Shown: positions 1-5,797 of the stretch, piece after piece | Position numbering within the stretch: position 1 is the stretch's first letter | How the letters are laid out: the number at the start of each line of letters is the position of its first letter | DNA from: CAZNKO01 sp964573855 | Lineage (GTDB): Bacteria > Patescibacteriota > Patescibacteriia > UBA9934 > GWF2-40-263 | Assembly: GCA_964573855.1 (NCBI GenBank) | Contig: CAZNKO010000025.1 | Location: 1-13,955 of the forward strand | Reading direction: 5' to 3' | DNA length: 13,955 nt | The notes under the pieces: model-generated | Told to the model about the DNA's origin: nothing | What the model saw: only the letters and a program-made list of their open reading frames with translations | Database searches by the model: none | Program-made: the position numbers and the translations under genes

Positions 1-3
1 AAA

Positions 4-46
4 CCGGACATTTCTAATTCCCGTATACCCGGACATTTCTAATTCC
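4..46. repeat. two direct repeats, 18 nt each, period 25
   Basis: CCGGACATTTCTAATTCC occurs at 4-21 and again, exactly, at 29-46. Tandem motifs of this kind occur near the ends of some insertion sequences (IS21 and IS481 types), so this may be the end of an element continuing left of the window. No transposase is visible here, so the assignment is only a suggestion. Confidence 0.6.
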
Positions 47-70
47 TGTTTACATATTGGTCCGAAACGC

Positions 71-99
71 TTGACAAAATCCCGATTTTATGGTAAAGT
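71..99 (+). promoter_or_regulatory. sigma70-type promoter for the lipoprotein unit
   Basis: A perfect -35 TTGACA (71-76) is followed by a 17-nt spacer and a -10 TAAAGT (94-99, 4 of 6 matches to consensus). Transcription would start near 106 and give an untranslated leader of about 205 nt before the first lipoprotein start at 313. This is the best promoter match I found in the window. Confidence 0.65.
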
Positions 100-120
100 A
101 ATTTCTTAAAAATTCAATTG

Positions 121-156
121 GAGACCTTTGAAAAACTCCAGAATTTCAGAGGTCTC
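121..156 (+). promoter_or_regulatory. leader hairpin 1 (13 bp) with a competing small stem
   Basis: Bases 121-133 pair with 144-156 (13 pairs including one G-U) around a 10-nt loop. Bases 154-160 (CTCAAAA) can instead pair with 164-170 (TTTTGAG). The two stems share 154-156 and compete at that point. No open frame or known riboswitch core was recognised. It lies directly downstream of the promoter, inside the leader of the lipoprotein unit. Confidence 0.5.
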
Positions 157-176
157 AAAACTCTTTTGAGGGAAGA

Positions 177-210
177 GTAAAGGCGCCGTCCCCTCAATTG
201 GCGCCTTTAC
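177..210 (+). promoter_or_regulatory. leader hairpin 2 (11 bp perfect stem)
   Basis: GTAAAGGCGCC (177-187) pairs perfectly with GGCGCCTTTAC (200-210) across a 12-nt loop. The sequence after it (TGTTTCCTC) is not a clean U-tract, so it is a poor intrinsic terminator. It may be a structural or attenuation element of the leader. Confidence 0.5.
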
Positions 211-265
211 TGTTTCCTCAAGGGTGAGGAGACTGCACCATCAAAACCGAATTTCAGAGCTGGCA

Positions 266-293
266 CCCCGCGCCTTTTATAAAAGGTGCGGGG
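266..293 (+). promoter_or_regulatory. leader hairpin 3, just upstream of the ribosome binding site
   Basis: CCCCGCGCCTTTTA (266-279) is the inverse complement of 280-293 with one mismatch. The palindrome ends about 10 nt before the AGGAGA ribosome binding site at 303-308, so its folding could affect translation of the first lipoprotein. That effect is inference. Confidence 0.5.
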
Positions 294-312
294 AAGTCAG
301 CAAGGAGAAGTC

Positions 313-738
313 ATGAAGAATCTGATCGCGCTGTTCGCGGCCCTGCTCATGGTGAGCGGCTGTGCCTCGGTGGATGGGGGGATTAAAAAATACCCCACCA
401 GGGAGGACCCGCGGGCGTACAAACTCTCGGTGAGTGGCCTCCTCTTCCCGTCCTAGGCCGCGGAGCTCATCCGCGCCCAGGACGACTACAAGCGAGAGTT
501 CCTGTATGGGTACTTTCCGTACGGAGGGTACGGCGGTTTCAACGCGACCCAGCAGGACTGGGACGCGCGGGATCGTCGCGACAGTATTCCGGCTGACGTT
601 CAGCTTCCGTCCGGCGTGGTCGGTCCGACTGCGAAGGATGCGGCGCAGGACGTCGAGATCGGGAAGCTCAAGGAAGACGTCGACGCGACCGTGGAGTTCG
701 TCGGCAAAACTCACCCCAAGAAGAAGGGAGGCAAGTAG
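313..738 (+). pseudogene. small lipoprotein gene interrupted by an in-frame TAG
   Basis: The frame opens with ATG at 313, preceded by AGGAGA (303-308). It encodes a lipoprotein signal, MKNLIALFAALLMVSGC, with lipobox VSGC and Cys17. At codon 48 (454-456) there is an in-frame TAG. The frame then stays open for 93 codons with the same GC-rich, coding-like codon choice to a TAG at 736-738, two bases before the next gene. The downstream part is Gly/Tyr-rich and ends in a Lys-rich tail (HPKKKGGK). I read it as one 141-codon gene broken by a point change (for example GAG or CAG to TAG), by a sequencing error, or less likely read through by suppression. No in-frame ATG follows the TAG, so reinitiation in this frame would need another start codon. 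The function is not recognised. It shares a transcript with the next lipoprotein. Confidence 0.6.
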
Positions 739-740
739 AC

Positions 741-1475
741 ATGCGGACGATCCTGATCGCGGTCGTGATCTCGGTGCTTTCGGCCTGCGCCACCGTGAAG
801 TCCGTCGACGATGAGTTCCCGGACTCGCTCTGGAACTTCGAGAAGAAGGCGGAGCCGGTCGCGAAGGTCGAGCTTGAGGATTGCTCGAAGCTTGGCTCGA
901 TGGAGAAGCCGGTGCTCGAGTGGGTTCTCTGCTCTTCCCGGAACGACGTACGGAAGGAGATGCAGGGGAAACTCGAGGCAGCGGAGAAGAAGCTCGCGGA
1001 CGCGGAGAGCGACCAGAATCCGGCCCCACGTCCACCTCTCATGACCGGCTTCGTCTCGACCGGCATCGACCGCGTTGCGACGACCGAGCGGCCGAACGAC
1101 GGCACACCGGCCATGGGATTCTGGGGCCTTCACTCGGTGGAGGTCTACGGGACGCCGACGCCGGTCCACGCGGTGTGCGCGGCGCACAACGAGCGTCTGC
1201 TTTCGGTCTCGGGCCCCGGCGCCATCCGCATTCTTGCGGACCTCGGCAACGGCCAACCGGAGATGATCACTTGTGTGCGATCGCAGAGCCCGCTCTACGT
1301 GCTCGGCGTTCAGCCAGAGGCGCGGGTCCGGCTGTACTTCCTTCAGCGGGATACGGCTCGGGTGTTCGCCGCAGGCGGGGCGAACTATCCCGTGTACAGC
1401 CTCATTCGGGAGAAGCTGTACTTTCATCGGATCGCTCCCGGACTTCACGAGGTCAACGCTCGTGAAGGGATCTGA
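741..1475 (+). CDS. hypothetical lipoprotein
   Basis: The predicted protein has 244 residues. It begins with a short lipoprotein signal, MRTILIAVVISVLSAC, with lipobox LSAC and Cys16, so it should be lipid-anchored outside the cytoplasmic membrane. GGGAGG at 726-731 is a good ribosome binding site for ATG 741, which starts two bases after the stop of the preceding lipoprotein frame. The two are clearly co-transcribed. After the signal come a charged, probably helical stretch (about residues 60-95, rich in E, K and A) and a C-terminal part of mixed beta character with paired cysteines. I do not recognise a family. Third codon positions are strongly G/C, unlike the pilin genes to the right, and the strong Shine-Dalgarno site also differs from most of the window. 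The gene ends 13 nt before a strong terminator. Confidence 0.8.
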   Translation: MRTILIAVVISVLSACATVKSVDDEFPDSLWNFEKKAEPVAKVELEDCSKLGSMEKPVLEWVLCSSRNDVRKEMQGKLEAAEKKLADAESDQNPAPRPPLMTGFVSTGIDRVATTERPNDGTPAMGFWGLHSVEVYGTPTPVHAVCAAHNERLLSVSGPGAIRILADLGNGQPEMITCVRSQSPLYVLGVQPEARVRLYFLQRDTARVFAAGGANYPVYSLIREKLYFHRIAPGLHEVNAREGI

Positions 1476-1488
1476 TCCGATCCACCTT

Positions 1489-1530
1489 CGACCCTTCGTC
1501 TGCGAAAGCAGGCGGAGGGTCGGTTTTTTT
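1489..1530 (+). terminator. intrinsic terminator of the lipoprotein unit
   Basis: A 15-bp stem, with two G-U pairs, closes on a GAAA tetraloop (1504-1507): 1489-1503 pairs with 1508-1522. It is followed by GTTTTTTT (1523-1530). It ends the + strand unit that began at the promoter at 71-99. Confidence 0.85.
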
Positions 1531-1534
1531 CAAC

Positions 1535-1562
1535 AAAAAACCGACCCAGAACACGGGCCGGT
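1535..1562 (-). terminator. intrinsic terminator of the pilin cluster
   Basis: On the minus strand, CCGGCCC (1562-1556) pairs with GGGTCGG (1547-1541) with one mismatch and is followed by six T (1540-1535). It lies just past the stop of the last pilin gene at 1575. The converging + strand unit has its own terminator immediately next to it. Confidence 0.7.
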
Positions 1563-1574
1563 TTTTATTTCGTT

Positions 1575-2042
1575 TTAACTCGTGGCTGTCAGGAGCTGAC
1601 TAATAACGAAGTTTGCGATCGAATAGGCAGCCACGATGATCACGAGACCAATCACAGCCTGGCCGAGCAGTGTTTTTGCCTTTTCCGTTTTTTCTGCTGA
1701 TCCCTGGGCCGTCATGTAAAGATAACCGGCGTACACCGTGAGAAGCACAAAGACGATACCGAGAACGCCGAGGAACGCATTGATGAGTTTCCCGATCAAG
1801 GTCGGTAGATCCGCGGTTCCGCCCCCGGTCGTTCCAAGAGCCGTTCCGACATTTTTTAGCTGATCTGCCGATCCTTTCAGTCCACCCGTTGTCCCCAACT
1901 GCGTTCCGACAGCTTTTAATTGTTCAGATGACCCTTTTAGGCCGCCTGTGCCCGTCGTGCCTTGGGCAAAGACGGAAACGGGCAGGAAGAACGTAGGGAG
2001 TACGGAAATAGCCGCGAGGAGTTTGTAATAAAGATGTTTCAT
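1575..2042 (-). CDS. VirB2/TrbC-like pilin with an internal 20-residue repeat
   Basis: The predicted protein has 155 residues. A Sec signal peptide ends near VFA-QG (residue 26/27). The mature part has two hydrophobic segments (about 84-106 and 127-150) separated by a short polar, Lys-rich loop (YMTAQGSAEKTEKAK). This two-helix layout is typical of VirB2/TrbC-type conjugative pilins and of the small pilin-like proteins common in Patescibacteria. Between signal and helices, residues 33-52 and 53-72 are a near-perfect tandem repeat beginning GGLKGS and ending LGTT. The repeat probably extends the surface-exposed N-terminus. This is the last gene of the minus-strand pilin run, followed by a terminator. 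No clear Shine-Dalgarno site precedes ATG 2042. Assembly into a pilus is inferred from family, not shown. Confidence 0.75.
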   Translation of the reverse strand: MKHLYYKLLAAISVLPTFFLPVSVFAQGTTGTGGLKGSSEQLKAVGTQLGTTGGLKGSADQLKNVGTALGTTGGGTADLPTLIGKLINAFLGVLGIVFVLLTVYAGYLYMTAQGSAEKTEKAKTLLGQAVIGLVIIVAAYSIANFVISQLLTATS

Positions 2043-2071
2043 AGTTCATGATTAAGTTTTGAAATCATTTT

Positions 2072-2812
2072 TTAGCGTAGGACCGTGCCCTTGATCGCAA
2101 AGACCGGGATCCCGTCGTGGGCCACCAGCGAGGCGGCCACGATGATGATGATCCCAATGACTGCGTTCGCCATCATCTGTTTTGCCTTTGTCACCCTTTC
2201 TTCTTCCCCTTGGGCTGTAAGATAGAGGATGCCTCCATACACCAGGATGATGACAAATACGATGCCCGTCAAGGCGAGGATCGCACTGATGACGTTTGCG
2301 ATGAGTTCGGCCGACGTTTGCGGTGTGGCGCCGAATCCTGCAGCCCCTCCGGCTTTCCCGAGCCCTTCCAGCGTCTCGCTTGCTCCGGCCGCATAGGCGG
2401 TTGTAATGAACCCGACCACCTTTGTGAGCTGGGTAATCACGAAGATCGAAATCGCATAGGCCGCGACGATGATCACAATGCCGATGAGTGCCGCACTGAT
2501 CATCCGTTTGGCTTGGACAACTTTTTCCTCGGCTCCTTCCGCGGTCATGTAGAGAATGCCGGCATAGATGAGCACGATGACAAACACGATGCCGACGACC
2601 CCGAGAATGGCATTGATGAAATTGCCCACGAGAGCCGCAGGGGGTACGGCAGTCGTGATGCCAGCCGTGCTGGCCGCTCTATCCACTCCGCCAAGGAACT
2701 CGCTTGTTGCCTGGTTCAAGGCGTAAAGAACTGCCAGGATCCGTTCAGAAAGCATACCCAGCACTACAACACTGGCGGATGTCACCAGGCTCATTAAAAT
2801 TGAAAAGACCAT
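2072..2812 (-). CDS. tandem fusion of two VirB2/TrbC-like pilin domains
   Basis: The predicted protein has 246 residues and contains the pilin module twice. Copy 1 (about 63-128) reads NFINAILGVVGIVFVIV then a loop YMTAEGAEEKVVQAK then a second helix. Copy 2 (about 171-227) reads NVISAILALTGIVFVIIL then YLTAQGEEERVTKAK then a second helix. The linker (about 135-170) contains ITTAYAAG, which looks like the end of a former signal peptide, so two adjacent genes may have fused. The N-terminus (1-40) is hydrophobic but atypical. The C-terminus after IIIIVAA departs from every neighbouring pilin (SLVAHDGIPVFAIKGTVLR). ATG 2812 lacks a convincing ribosome binding site, and starts at codon 7 or 20 are possible alternatives. 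It lies between other pilin genes in the same orientation. Confidence 0.75.
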   Translation of the reverse strand: MVFSILMSLVTSASVVVLGMLSERILAVLYALNQATSEFLGGVDRAASTAGITTAVPPAALVGNFINAILGVVGIVFVIVLIYAGILYMTAEGAEEKVVQAKRMISAALIGIVIIVAAYAISIFVITQLTKVVGFITTAYAAGASETLEGLGKAGGAAGFGATPQTSAELIANVISAILALTGIVFVIILVYGGILYLTAQGEEERVTKAKQMMANAVIGIIIIVAASLVAHDGIPVFAIKGTVLR

Positions 2813-2899
2813 CTGGGAGCCACAGTCCTACGGTCTCTGCAAGAGTTGTAGTGCCGGGCATAGGGTGAGAGGGCGCGTTTCGTGCCCGCTCGCTCCATG

Positions 2900-2949
2900 C
2901 CCCCACCTCTTTATCCCCTGAGCTTGTCGAAGGGGTAAAGGTGTGGGGG
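2900..2949. repeat. palindromic interspersed repeat, CTGAGCTTGTCGAAG type
   Basis: Imperfect inverted arms (2900-2918 and 2932-2949, built on CCCCCAC and GTGGGGG) flank a loop with TGAGCTTGTCGAA. The same core recurs at 9634-9654 and, interrupted, at 9690-9737. The element sits in the 149-nt spacer between two pilin genes. There is no T-run, so it is not a standard terminator. Confidence 0.65.
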
Positions 2950-2961
2950 AGGGACTTTAAT

Positions 2962-3363
2962 TTACGCGGAAGAAACCGCGGACGTGATCGAGCCGATCAC
3001 GAACGAGGCGATCGCAAACGCCGACAGAATGATCACAAGGCCGATGATGCCCTGGATGATGAGGCGCTTCGCGGTCTTCACTTTCTCTTCGTTCCCGCCC
3101 GCGGTCATCCACTGGAAGCCGCCTGCGAGGATGATCACCACGGCCACAATGCCGAGGAATCCGAGCGCGGTCCGGATGATGGACGCGATTGTGCGTGGCA
3201 GGTCGCCCGAGGAGAGCCCGGCGGTTTCCGCAAACTCATCCGAGGTTACGCCTCCAAAGAGGTCTTCACCGGTCAAGGCGCCCGAAGATTGGGCAAGGAC
3301 CGGGGCGGCCATCGTGAGCGCCAAAAGGGCGCCCATCGCGTAGCCGAGATACTTTTTCACCAT
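2962..3363 (-). CDS. VirB2/TrbC-like pilin
   Basis: The predicted protein has 133 residues. The signal peptide MVKKYLGYAMGALLALTMAA is likely cleaved after PVLA (residue 24). An acidic stretch with GEDLFGGVTSDEF follows, then two hydrophobic helices (about 65-87 and 104-128) split by the polar loop MTAGGNEEKVKTAKR. Size and layout match the VirB2/TrbC-type pilins next to it. The closest parallel in the window is copy 2 of the fused gene and the upstream 125-residue pilin. No Shine-Dalgarno site is seen before ATG 3363. The gene is preceded by another pilin 18 nt upstream, so it is probably in the same transcript. A palindromic repeat follows its stop. Confidence 0.75.
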   Translation of the reverse strand: MVKKYLGYAMGALLALTMAAPVLAQSSGALTGEDLFGGVTSDEFAETAGLSSGDLPRTIASIIRTALGFLGIVAVVIILAGGFQWMTAGGNEEKVKTAKRLIIQGIIGLVIILSAFAIASFVIGSITSAVSSA

Positions 3364-3381
3364 AGCATGGGATAAAAATTA

Positions 3382-3759
3382 TTAACCTACTTGCCCGCTT
3401 GCGAGTGCTTTGACCAAGACATTCACAAGCGTGTATGCGGTAAATATTACCACAATCCCGAGCGTTGCCCAAATCAAGGTGTCTTTCCCCTTTTTGATCA
3501 TCTCTGGCTTACCCCCGGAAATGAGCCATTGGACGCCGCCCCACACGAACATAAGGAGGGCAATCGAGCCCGCAAGTCCAAGCGCGGCCTTAATAATATT
3601 ACCGATAAAGACACGGATATCCGTGGTCCCGAGAGGGTTTTGGAGCGAGGCTGTCGTTGCGGCCGGAGCGGCGGCTGGCGCTTGGGCGAGCGCAAAATTT
3701 GCGACAGGAGTGAGCGCGACCGAGGCAAGGATGAGGATGAGAATAAAGATGCGCGACAT
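3382..3759 (-). CDS. VirB2/TrbC-like pilin
   Basis: The predicted protein has 125 residues. The signal peptide (MSRIFILILILASVALTPVA, cleavage probably after FALA, residue 25) leads into an Ala/Pro-rich stretch (APAAAPAATTA) and then two hydrophobic helices (about 52-77 and 92-116). They are separated by the basic loop ISGGKPEMIKKGKD. The order and spacing fit the VirB2/TrbC pilin group. It lies 9 nt after the stop of the 190-residue pilin-like gene and 18 nt before the next, which implies a shared mRNA. No ribosome binding site is evident; TTTAATCCT precedes ATG 3759. Confidence 0.75.
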   Translation of the reverse strand: MSRIFILILILASVALTPVANFALAQAPAAAPAATTASLQNPLGTTDIRVFIGNIIKAALGLAGSIALLMFVWGGVQWLISGGKPEMIKKGKDTLIWATLGIVVIFTAYTLVNVLVKALASGQVG

Positions 3760-3768
3760 AGGATTAAA

Positions 3769-4341
3769 TTATGGACAGCATTGAATATTCGTTCCTCCTG
3801 GACACAAGTTTGGGACACAGAGAGCCGCATCGGAAGCATCGAGAGTTGTTTTGTCTTGGCAGGAGAATCCGGCAAACGCGAGATCCGAACTCGATTTCTG
3901 TTCACAGAGGGATGGAGTGGAAGTGCTGCCGCTTGATTTCCCGCGCAGGGTTTGTTCGAGGGTCGTGATGGCTGCGAAGGCGACGAACACGATCACGAGA
4001 CCGACCGTGGCTGTCTGGATCGTCTTTTTCCCTTTCCCTATTTTCTCCGGGCTTCCTTGCGAAGTGAGCCACAAGATACCGCCATAAATGTACATGAGGA
4101 ACACCAAGGCGCCAATGAGTCCCAGAATCCAGTTGCCGACGTTTGCGAAGACTTGGGAGATGTCCGCGATCGTGCAGTCCCCGCGATTGCCGCAGCCACC
4201 CGAAATATCTTTCATGAAGGGCCCGACTTCTTTTTCCGTGCACGTTTTTCCCGCACAGATGGTTTTTCCTTGCGCAAAGATCGCGTGCGTTGGGAGAAGC
4301 ACGATCGAGACGAGAACGAGAAGGAGGGCGATTCGGCTCAC
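3769..4341 (-). CDS. pilin-like protein with a cysteine-rich C-terminal extension
   Basis: The predicted protein has 190 residues. A signal peptide (cleavage near IFA-QG, residue 23/24) is followed by a cysteine-bearing N-terminal segment (Cys29, 34, 50, 56). The two pilin-type helices (about 70-92 and 110-128) follow, with loop SQGSPEKIGKGKK. About 60 extra residues then carry six more cysteines (146, 161, 175, 180, 188, 189) and end in CCP. If the protein is exported, these could form several disulfides in an external tail. The start codon is GTG at 4341. It overlaps the TGA stop of the solute-binding protein gene (4340-4338), so translation is probably coupled. It is the first of five consecutive pilin-like genes. 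The tail could mark a tip or minor subunit, which is inference. Confidence 0.72.
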   Translation of the reverse strand: MSRIALLLVLVSIVLLPTHAIFAQGKTICAGKTCTEKEVGPFMKDISGGCGNRGDCTIADISQVFANVGNWILGLIGALVFLMYIYGGILWLTSQGSPEKIGKGKKTIQTATVGLVIVFVAFAAITTLEQTLRGKSSGSTSTPSLCEQKSSSDLAFAGFSCQDKTTLDASDAALCVPNLCPGGTNIQCCP

Positions 4342-5720
4342 AGGGATTGGTTCACTTTATTTTGTGCGTTTCCGATCGCGTCCTCGGCAGGAGTCCCGCC
4401 GATGACCGCATCAATAAGCTCCAAGAATGCCTGTTCGGCCACGGCCGCGTTTTTTCCCCGATACCAGCTTTTCGAGGTGAGGAGCTGGTTCGCAAAAATC
4501 GACAGATCGTCGTCTTCCAGCTGGGAGGAAATGAGGCCGCGGCGAGCCGGGGGTTTGCGTGCGGCAGCAAGGTAATTTTTCACCTGGTCGGGTTTTGCCA
4601 TGAATTGCACAAAATCCCAGGCCCAGTCCTGGTTTTTACTCGCTTTGGAAACCGACTCCACCCAGTAGTTTGCATAATTCACGACCCGGCCGTCTTTGAC
4701 CTGCGGCACGGAGGCAACGTCGAATTTGAGTTTCGGGGCGCGGGCGCGGATCAAGGGCAGGTGATAGGAGTAACCGAAGAAGTAAGCCGCCTTGCCGTTC
4801 ACGAAGGCCTCGAACGAGTTCGGTTGTTTATCGTTCCAGGTATAGACGTTTTTGAGCGGGTTCGCGAAATCCGTGTAAAAGGCGACCGCCTGGGCGCCGG
4901 GGACCTCGCGGGCCGCGTTCTGGTCGGCGAAGGTTGCGGCCCCGCGGTCATCGGTCATGGCGGTGCCGTTTTGCATCATGAGGAGGGAGAGGATATCGAA
5001 GGCGCGCTCCACGTTCCGGCTGCCGCCCAAGGCCGCGCCGGCTTGGATGATCTCGTCGTTCGCGCCGACGCGCGTAAGCTTCGTGGTCTGCTCGTGGAAT
5101 GCGGTCCAATCCGGGGCGGGCTCCGCAATTTTTGCGGCATTCAGAAGGTCGCGATTGTAGAAGAGCGCGAGGGAATCGACCGAGAGGGGGAGGCCGAAGA
5201 TGCGGTTTTCCGGCTCGTCGCGCTGGGAAATCTGATAGGGCCGGACGACATCTTCCGAGACGACATCGAGAAACTCGTTCCGGAGCTGGCGGAGCGTGAT
5301 CGTCGGCTCTTCTTTGACGGTCACGACCTTCTCTTTTTTGATCGTGCCGCGGATTTCCACGTACGGAATCGTGAGGGAGGCCGGCAGGGGGGCGATGAGA
5401 TTCTGATATTCACCGACCCAGGTGTTGTGGACCGCAAAAATGTCCGGGCCCGTGCCCTCCGCAAAGGCTTTGAGGAGCGCCTGCTCATATTCATCTACGC
5501 GGAATTGCCGATAATCAAACGACACGTTCGGATGAATCGCCTGATAGGCGCCCATGATGTCGCGGTAGGGCCGGTCCGTGTCGAAGACACCCCAGAGGGT
5601 GAGCGTTACCGGCTCCTCGGCCGCCTGCTCGGCCCGCCCGCGGCACCCTTGGCCTGTGAGAATCAGGAAAGAAACAAGGAGAAGAAACGCCAAGAAACGG
5701 CGAGAGAGGTCTTTTGTCAT
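4338..5720 (-). CDS. extracellular solute-binding protein, family 1 (lipoprotein)
   Basis: From ATG 5720 the product has 460 residues. The signal segment (RRFLAFLLLVSFLILTGQGC) ends in a weak lipobox with Cys26. The mature start VTLTLWGVFDTDRPYRDIM and the segments YEQALLKAFAEGTGPDIFAVH and AWDFVQFMAKPDQVKNYL are typical of family 1 (maltose/sugar type) ABC binding proteins. It should bind a solute outside the membrane, but no ABC permease or ATPase gene is in the window. The open frame continues upstream to ATG 5795. Those 25 codons translate a palindromic interspersed repeat (MNMKEIVPPLDGIPPTAVTS), so I place the start at 5720, where the signal peptide begins. The longer start would sit 2 nt after the galU stop and cannot be excluded. 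The 3' end overlaps the GTG of the first pilin gene. Confidence 0.88.
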   Translation of the reverse strand: MTKDLSRRFLAFLLLVSFLILTGQGCRGRAEQAAEEPVTLTLWGVFDTDRPYRDIMGAYQAIHPNVSFDYRQFRVDEYEQALLKAFAEGTGPDIFAVHNTWVGEYQNLIAPLPASLTIPYVEIRGTIKKEKVVTVKEEPTITLRQLRNEFLDVVSEDVVRPYQISQRDEPENRIFGLPLSVDSLALFYNRDLLNAAKIAEPAPDWTAFHEQTTKLTRVGANDEIIQAGAALGGSRNVERAFDILSLLMMQNGTAMTDDRGAATFADQNAAREVPGAQAVAFYTDFANPLKNVYTWNDKQPNSFEAFVNGKAAYFFGYSYHLPLIRARAPKLKFDVASVPQVKDGRVVNYANYWVESVSKASKNQDWAWDFVQFMAKPDQVKNYLAAARKPPARRGLISSQLEDDDLSIFANQLLTSKSWYRGKNAAVAEQAFLELIDAVIGGTPAEDAIGNAQNKVNQSL

Positions 5721-5795
5721 TGCGAGCCCGGAGGGCGAAGTCACCGCCGTTGGCGGGATCCCGTCCAAAGGCGGGACAATCTCTTTCATATTCAT
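5716..5795. repeat. interspersed repeat over the 5' end of the solute-binding protein gene
   Basis: The + strand reads TCATTGCGAGCCCGGAGG, then GGCGAAG, a nested hairpin around GGCGGGATCCCGTC, and CAATCTC near the end. ATTGCGAG...CAATCTC is the form of a short repeat widespread in metagenomic bacterial genomes. It fills the space between galU and the signal peptide of the next gene. It also supplies the ATG used here as that gene's start. Confidence 0.65.
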
Positions 5796-5797
5796 AG

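Noticed and set aside
177..215. Hairpin 2 as an intrinsic terminator
   Set aside because: The stem is strong, but the following TGTTTCCTC is not a U-tract and a gene continues downstream.
313..738. TAG recoded to an amino acid (code 15-like)
   Set aside because: The same gene also ends with TAG at 736-738. One internal TAG is better explained by mutation or error.
711..1448. 245-residue open frame on the minus strand, opposite the second lipoprotein
   Set aside because: Arg/His-rich shadow of a GC-rich gene. The + strand frame has a ribosome binding site, lipobox and terminator.
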